DNA from: Gordionus sp. m RMFG-2023
Taxonomy: Eukaryota; Nematomorpha; Gordioida; Chordodea; Parachordodidae
Assembly (NCBI RefSeq): GCF_954871325.1
Contig: NC_088778.1
Span: 33,802,730 to 33,866,729 of the forward strand
DNA: 64,000 bases
Reading direction: 5' to 3'
Shown piece after piece: positions 59,886 through 64,000 of the stretch. The notes under the pieces are model-generated. The model was not told the DNA's origin. It searched no databases and saw only the letters and a program-made list of their open reading frames with translations. The position numbers and the translations under genes are program-made. Positions within the stretch are counted from its first letter, which is position 1; the number at the start of each line of letters is the position of its first letter.

Positions 59886-62818
59886 AAATACAATATATAT
59901 ATATAAGCCTCTTAGTAAATCTGTTAAAATATAAAATGATGATCCCAAACCTATGAATCAACCATTGTGTCAATAATGGCATAATATTAACCACTAAATT
60001 AACCACTAAATTAACCACTAAACCAGTAATCGATTGAGCTATGTTACTTCATATCAAAAAAAAATATTTTTTAAATTTTTAATCTTAGGTTTATCATTAA
60101 ACTCTATATTTCTTTCTTCCTGTATTAACTCATTGTTTTATTTCGTAGGTTGATTATTATAATGGTCCATGTCCACTTTTTATCAAGTTAATCCTTCCCC
60201 CCCCCCCACCTAAATCAGTTCTTAGGTACTATCTTAAATGATAAACGTTCTTATAATACGACATATCGTAGGTTGATTATTGTAATGGTCCACGTTCACT
60301 TTTTTGTCAAATTTTTTCGCCCACTAAATCAGTTCTTCAATTCTTCTAATCAACAATAAAAGTGTGAATTTCTACCACTTATATTGGTTGAAAATAGGGG
60401 TACTCAAAATTTTCAAACATGCTTATTCCAAACAATTGGAAGAAAAAAAATGGATATGGAACATTATAATTCTCAGCCAACGATATCTCAAATAGCTTGG
60501 CTAAGCTACAATAGATAGTCAAGGTTAGGTAACTTAACAGCACTAAATTTTACCTAAAAAGTTCAAATATTTTTTTAAAATTTCAATCGTAAAAAAGGAT
60601 TCAAGATGAAAGCACAAATATCAAAATAAAATATCTTTCATCACATTTAAAGATTTTTTTTGTAACTCTGATTAAAATTAAAATGACCAAAACAGATATA
60701 AATATTAGCATCTGCACATCTCATCTCCGAATATAAATGAAGTAGAAAAAAACTGATTATAATAAAAAATGCAAGGAAATCCAGGGTACTCCTGTAAAGG
60801 GTGATATCATGCAATAGGGTATGAAGGGTAGGTTAAAAAGCTCGATTCAAATCGATTGATAAAAAAAAGGTCCAATTAAGATATCAGCCAAAATAATAAT
60901 ATATAAGCCGATTTGGCAAACAGAGGTCCAAACCTTTCTGCCATCTATGAGCAAAATTTCCAGGAATCTTAAGGGGACTGTTTTAAAAAATAGAGCTATA
61001 GAGCTAAATAGGGCTTTTTAACAACACTAATGAGGGGTAAGTTTTTATTTTTGGCCTATTCGATTTTGATAGGTGTCATCATCTAAGCTTCGTGAGGAGG
61101 GGGTGTAAAAGTATACGAGGATCCATAACTTAAAAGTTCATGTGGGTATACAGGCTATTTCCATTTATAATACTTCTAGTTTTGTATATTATAGAAAACT
61201 AGAACTTTTGTACGAGTTCTTAGCTTATAATATAGAATTAACTAATGACTGTGGAAACAGATATCTGCAAAATAAGAATTTTTGCACAAGTTGCATGGCC
61301 AATTAAATTTTTTTGCTTGGCTATGCATATTATAATTCTAATTTGCCAAGCCTGGCAAAATTTTATGAAAAGTCGGAACTGCAAAAAGTCCACCTTAGCC
61401 CATTAATTTTGTGTGCCTTTTCCTCTATAATATCTATACTTAATTTCCCCTCCCCCCCCCACCCCAAATGTCAATTAAGGCTTTTATATTTCTCCTCCGT
61501 GTCTATTTCTTTCTACAACATTTTATAACTCAAATTGTGTTTGATATCTGTATTGTGATATTATAATTAACTTTCTTAATTTTATATGAATTTATCATAT
61601 TATTTATAGATTTAGTATCTTAATTTGACGGCTCTTAAAATATAAAGATATAAGCATTTAAAAAAAAAAAAATAGTATTAATCAAAATATTAGTTTAAAA
61701 TTCAAAAAAACTATTAGAATTTTACATAAAAAATAATAAATTTTTGAGGTCCTGTCTGATATTTACCCAGATTTAAATTTTGAGCTTTTTGCCCATTCTG
61801 GCTTGTTATTTTCCTTAAATTTGCATGATCTATCCTTAAGGACAGCTTTGCTGATCTCTGATAGATAATAAAAATAACGATTATTTAATAACACTAACTT
61901 GATGATAAGATTTATCCGAGACCTCAAATAAAATCATTTGATTCCATATTGGCATAATCTGTGTTATTAGTGTATCTGGTTCATTTTGTTCATTCAATCC
62001 AAAAAACCCTAGCAAGCCTCCATATGATTCTTGCCAAGAATCAGGGTTTAAATAGAAGATAAAAGCAAATCTTCTGCCATCTGATTGATCATCATGACAT
62101 AATAATACATCTGATTTTGAATATATAATAATCTTAATTAGTTGTGATAGGTACAAAATAGGCCTCTTTTAAAAAAGAAAAAAATCAAATTTATTAAATT
62201 TTACATTAATATTTTAAAAATTTTAAGTAAAATTTCTACCACTGTAATCATATTTTGCGGCAAACAAATCAATGTTATCATTTAAAGGTATGTCTGTAAT
62301 ATTCTGTATAACATCTTTGAATTCTTTGTAAATTATATTCCTTGTATTATGATATATAACAGTTTCATTTATAATAATATTACTTCAATTTTTCAACATT
62401 TGGTAAAGTAATACTTTTTAAATCTTTAGACTATGATGATATTTTTTAAAAACTGTCATATATAAATTATTTACTTGATTAAATCTATATAAATCATTAT
62501 CCTTATGTTTATAATTGATTTGTTGCAACTCCTCTTGCAAACTCTTTAAATAAGATTGATTGGTTATAAATCTCTTGAAAATAAAATGTGGAAACGGTTT
62601 AGGGGAGAAATCCAATTCATTTTCTTAATTAAATATATAAAATATAACATAAAGATTGGCAAAAATATTTTCGGCAAATAATTAAAAAATGTATAATTTT
62701 ATTCATTTAAATTCAAAATACCAATTACTGCTATTGATTTAGAAGAAAAGGCATTTTTGGCAGAGTCTATAAATATGGAATCTAGATATAATGGGTTTAA
62801 AAAGGAGTTAATTTCCAT
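50291..62818 (-). CDS. Prolyl 3-hydroxylase OGFOD1 homologue, 13 exons, 583 aa
   Basis: Fe(II)/2-oxoglutarate dioxygenase of the Tpa1/Ofd1/Sudestada1 family, which hydroxylates a proline of ribosomal protein uS12 (RPS23) and tunes translation fidelity (known for the family). Exons, 5' to 3': 62722-62818, 62475-62623, 62384-62430, 62240-62340, 61899-62110, 58247-58378, 57403-57599, 57264-57324, 55683-55910, 55170-55314, 52743-52877, 51345-51403, 50291-50479. All joins keep phase without a stop. Motifs: LLCHDDQSDGRRFAF with iron ligands His137 and Asp139, distal His201 in SYHQVSEL, Arg213 in RLTISGWFHG for 2-oxoglutarate. The second, non-catalytic domain has LYDWINPNYL, FLILSNMTGLELHPL, FRPGDYTLLND, FVGCEDWIPDYGG and LLTINPTPNSLALVY. 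Exon 10 encodes an acidic, Lys-rich linker. It is slightly longer than human OGFOD1. The least certain boundaries are the exon 8 donor (GAA|GTTCAA) and the exon 10-11 join. It looks intact. Confidence 0.93.
50480..51344 (-). other. OGFOD1 intron 12
   Basis: 865 bp, donor CCG|GTAAGC. It holds one MITE-B (50,824-51,044). Otherwise AT-rich. Confidence 0.85.
50824..51044 (+). mobile_element. MITE-B copy in OGFOD1 intron 12, near-perfect TSD
   Basis: 221 bp, TAGTATTGTTAAACGGCTCG to CCATTTAACAACCCTA, flanked by AAGTCAGT and AAGTCAGC (7 of 8). Long inverted ends: GTTTTGAGCCGATTTTTAAA pairs with TTTTTAAAAATCGGCTCAAA. Confidence 0.9.
52202..52616 (+). mobile_element. MITE-B copy interrupted by a second MITE (OGFOD1 intron 11)
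   Basis: Ends TAGTGTTGTTAAAAGGCTC and GTTTAACGACACTA. The right terminal block (GGCTCAAATCGAACCG) is duplicated. An 8-bp flanking duplication is not visible. An unrelated inverted-repeat element occupies 52,349-52,509. Removing it with one TTA restores the order GACGC-TTA-GGCAATA, which matches GAGGC-TTA-GACAATA of the 50,824 copy. Confidence 0.82.
52349..52509 (+). mobile_element. Nested MITE with about 46-bp TIRs and TTA target duplication
   Basis: 161 bp with left end TAGTGCGTACAAATTGAACG and reversed right end TAGTTGCTCACAAATTGAAT. Pairing continues through GCAGCGTTTTAAAACGCG / GCTGCGTTACAAAACGCG. It is bordered by TTA at 52,346-52,348 and 52,510-52,512. A 3-bp TTA duplication is typical of PIF/Harbinger elements. 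Confidence 0.78.
52975..54965 (-). mobile_element. hAT transposon (hAT-2) in OGFOD1 intron 10, perfect TSD
   Basis: 1,991 bp flanked by ATTTTAAG on both sides (52,967-52,974 and 54,966-54,973). Ends CAGAGTTGTTAAACGC and TTTAACAACTCTG, with AGTAGCGCGCTAC repeats just inside each end. The transposase lies on the minus strand, the same orientation as OGFOD1, and is internally deleted. The left terminus matches the hAT relic at 6,925-6,979. The first 13 bases equal those of MITE-A. Confidence 0.95.
53279..54716 (-). pseudogene. hAT-2 transposase with introns, internally deleted
   Basis: Minus strand. A start near 54,714 (MASSMDIQILESDSDMEDS) is one frame off from the following block. A BED finger has FMCLKCKKN and, across a 43-bp intron (54,438-54,480), NLKKHLKTLH. 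Then KLADKVIVDFIIDTVQPVS and CTTADSWTHNRR, a second intron of 48 bp (54,013-54,060), then AYLGITGHWLDPRTLKRR and KMVTDNGSNYLKAF (second Asp motif). The large helical insertion domain is missing. The frame resumes at 53,467 with PLPSSASVERLFSKAKLILS, the C-terminal dimerisation/third-acidic region. It cannot be functional as it stands, because the middle is deleted. The short introns of the transposase are still recognisable. Confidence 0.88.
55315..55682 (-). other. OGFOD1 intron 9
   Basis: 368 bp, donor AAG|GTAAAT, acceptor TTTATTTAG. No element recognised. Confidence 0.85.
55911..57263 (-). other. OGFOD1 intron 8
   Basis: 1,353 bp containing the unassigned open frame at 56,444-56,635. Otherwise AT-rich. 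Confidence 0.75.
56444..56635 (-). CDS. Unassigned open frame within OGFOD1 intron 8
   Basis: 63 codons, same strand as OGFOD1. It reads MNKLLFNAERSKTMLEKVHS then LTGAFNVEMKVLHKLVASGS. The amphipathic, helical composition and higher GC make it look coding. It is not part of the OGFOD1 fold as I know it. It could be a skipped or alternative exon, a remnant of another gene, or chance. No family is recognised and no AG acceptor of good quality was pinned down. Confidence 0.3.
   Translation of the reverse strand: MNKLLFNAERSKTMLEKVHSLTGAFNVEMKVLHKLVASGSSATEPWKGEESRWSLFPGTCILG
57600..58246 (-). other. OGFOD1 intron 6
   Basis: 647 bp, containing MITE-F (57,645-57,828) close to the acceptor side. 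The short frames at 57,787-57,999 and 58,086-58,286 are not supported. Confidence 0.8.
57645..57828 (+). mobile_element. MITE-F copy in OGFOD1 intron 6
   Basis: Starts TAGTGTTGTTAAATCACC, inverted TTTGACCAATTCCAA / TTGGAATTGGCTAAAG, ending ACATAACAACAGTA plus two bases. It aligns along its whole length with 39,891-40,068. A flanking duplication is not recognisable here. Confidence 0.82.
58510..58725 (+). CDS. Possible antisense coding segment inside OGFOD1 intron 5
   Basis: A plus-strand frame without ATG stays open from a TAG at about 58,507 to the TAG at 58,723-58,725. After a G-run it reads SIPEVAGVANLKLAERFEEL, a Lys/Arg-flanked hydrophobic stretch IFKIVTLIFFDTIRAY, and a second one VVEWVLLLILSL. 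The alternation of charged and hydrophobic residues resembles a membrane-associated protein. It would have to be an exon of a nested gene on the opposite strand. No partner exon or homologue recognised. Confidence 0.28.
   Translation, partial: WGGGNTLSYSIPEVAGVANLKLAERFEELILKIRANIFKIVTLIFFDTIRAYRSKEVVEWVLLLILSLKHN
58842..59122 (+). mobile_element. MITE-C copy in OGFOD1 intron 5
   Basis: 281 bp with inverted ends CCTAGACTGACGCTGCATTC and reversed CCTAAACTGACGATGCATTC (18 of 20). A TA follows the right end and CA precedes the left. Full-length relative of 8,909-9,210. Confidence 0.82.
59465..59770 (+). repeat. Duplicated GC-rich hAT-like block
   Basis: Two tandem units of about 175 bp, each with a GGTCCGGCCC(GG) start and a TAATGGCGATTT centre followed by TTAGTTTTAAAA or CCGGTTTTAAAA. 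GCGGGTTACTGAT at 59,605 matches the 21,520 fragment. Probably an old GC-ended element that was duplicated. Confidence 0.55.
59778..59886 (+). repeat. (AAAG)n microsatellite with one AAG interruption
   Basis: About 26 units with an AGAAGAAG interruption near 59,826. It directly abuts the GC-rich block. Confidence 0.96.
59985..60310 (+). repeat. Short tandem duplications
   Basis: Three copies of ATTAACCACTAA at 59,988-60,022. An approximately 122-bp duplication has units starting CGTAGGTTGATTATT near 60,146 and 60,268, each followed by GTCCA-GT-CACTTTTT and AATCAGTTCTT. Confidence 0.75.
60829..61029 (+). mobile_element. Diverged MITE-B copy in OGFOD1 intron 5, near-perfect TSD
   Basis: Left end shortened to TAGGTTAAAAAGCTCG, right end CTTTTTAACAACACTA, flanks ATGAAGGG and ATGAGGGG (7 of 8). 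The CCATCTATGAGCAAAATTTC centre identifies the family. Confidence 0.8.
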
Positions 62819-63399
62819 AATGATTCATCAATATGTAATAAATGTAAAAACGTCCGACATGCTCCTATAATGTTAAATGTGATAATGTCAATTGCAGATG
62901 TCAAGTCAAATAGACATAACGTAACATGTAAAATATTATGATAAATTCAAAACTAATAAAAAGATATTTAATGCCTCATTTTTGAATCTTCTTATTTTTA
63001 TATTGTGATTAAACATAAACATTTTTTTTTAAATGACTAATTGAAAGATAAGTTCTATTATTTCAATTTCATTTAATTTTTATTTCTATGAATATTGTTT
63101 TTCGAATATTGCAACAAAGATATGAAAAACCTAATAAAATCTATTCAATATATATATGTTGACTGTTAGCTTAGTTATGTCAAGTTCAATGTTTCTTCGT
63201 TTTGCGAATATCAAATTTATCGGCAGGGCCGGACTGGCGCCATAAGACCAAGTATGGAACTTTGAACCTTAGGTGCCTTAGGGTCGATATGGACTATCGA
63301 AAATACCCTAGCGTATATGCCCAGATAAAAGATTGGGCAATTAGTTATAAAAATTAGAATGTCCATCGAAGATACTCAAGTGTAGTTCTTCCTATCTTT
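62819..63399. other. DNA upstream of OGFOD1
   Basis: The promoter of the minus-strand gene should lie here. No clear TATA box was assigned and no other gene seen. Confidence 0.5.
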
Positions 63400-64000
63400 A
63401 TAATATTTTTGTTTCCATAATGCGTTTTGAGTCCTTTCTTTCGGAGATAGTTCTAAAACATTGTCCTGAGCTGTCTTTCAAGCATAATATTTGGGGGATA
63501 TACCGTTAGTTTCATTGGAGTATTTCGGTGAGTAATTAAAATATTACTTAAATTTAACTGGTCGGACTACCGTATCCCATTCAAGAAGAGAAACGTGCCT
63601 TCTATCGTTCATATATATAACTCAGCTAAATCGATTTGGGGATATAGGGACCGATCTAAAATGTTTTATGCTGTTTTAAAAAGAAATGTTTTGAATTTGG
63701 ATCCAGTAAACTGAGTACAGTTATCTGAAACAATATAGCGAGGTAAGCAAATGTAACGCAAATATAGCGAAATAATAATCAGATCATCTATTACTCGTCG
63801 AATTGATATGTGTTATGCAATTTTAATCCATATGGCGAAGGCTTCTACGCATATTAACCAATACTTTCTAGTTATTTGGTTTGTCAAATCTATATGTTTT
63901 AGTTCCCAAGATCGGTGAGCAATGTTTCAATTATATAACGGCACTTTTCTGGCTCCCGATCTTTCTTCTTGACAACTCCTGAGTTATTACGAAATCTTCA
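63400..64000 (-). mobile_element. Ty3/gypsy retrotransposon fossil (integrase region)
   Basis: Minus-strand pieces resemble the Ty3/gypsy integrase core (a KYWLICVEAFAIW-type strand) and, downstream, the conserved THRNTP-type segment of its C-terminal half. The element may continue past the window edge. It is broken in several places and old. No terminal repeats seen. Confidence 0.7.

Larger units (their letters stand above)
58379..61898 (-). other. OGFOD1 intron 5, the largest intron
   Basis: 3,520 bp holding MITE-C, a GC-rich duplicated block, an AAAG microsatellite, small tandem duplications and a MITE-B. Donor CAA|GTTAGT, acceptor AAACTAG. Confidence 0.85.

Noticed and set aside
61745-61845. 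Candidate OGFOD1 exon after exon 5 (frame with VLKDRSCKF)
   Set aside because: A far better exon at 58,247-58,378 has the expected VSEL...RLTISGWFHG sequence and exact phase 0. The nearer frame lacks GWFHG and needs a poor acceptor.

Overview
This window is very AT-rich, intron-bearing nuclear DNA from an animal, probably an invertebrate. The evidence for that is a spliced two-domain OGFOD1-type prolyl hydroxylase, a serpin pair, TATA boxes and AATAAA signals, GT-AG introns as short as 43 bp, many hAT transposons and long AAAG microsatellites. I cannot name the species. Real exons are sparse. Most long open frames are microsatellite shadows, and the main gene had to be assembled exon by exon from splice sites and homology.

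Layout. Positions 1-18,000 are mostly gene-poor, with a hAT relic (5,826-6,979), several MITEs, a pyrimidine-skewed region (9,460-11,560), a small cysteine-rich three-exon gene on the minus strand (12,375-12,707) and two weak gene candidates. Positions 19,000-26,300 hold two serpin genes arranged tail to tail, both damaged. Positions 29,460-31,530 look like an array of old diverged repeats. A two-exon gene for a secreted Gly/Tyr/Trp-rich peptide lies at 32,571-33,093. Positions 34,900-46,000 are repeat country: MITEs, a Ty3/gypsy fossil, microsatellites, one putative secreted-peptide gene and one isolated exon. A 2.67-kb hAT element with a perfect target duplication sits at 46,685-49,352.

Positions 50,291-62,818 (minus strand) carry a complete 13-exon OGFOD1 homologue. 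It has 583 codons with all splice phases agreeing, and Fe and 2-oxoglutarate ligands are present. Its introns are swollen by transposons: a 1,991-bp hAT element in intron 10, and MITEs in introns 5, 6, 11 and 12, one of them carrying a nested second MITE. The right edge (63,400-64,000) is a Ty3/gypsy integrase fossil.

The strongest overall pattern is the mobile DNA. Several hAT-like families share related termini (CAGAGTTGTTAAA or TAGTGTTGTTAAA), make 8-bp target duplications, and each carries its own short subterminal motif, such as CTAGATACAGATA, AGTAGCGCGCTAC, ATTGGT or GGCCCGG. Nested insertions give a relative order of activity. No CRISPR array, operon or prokaryotic feature is present, and I found no confident tRNA or rRNA.
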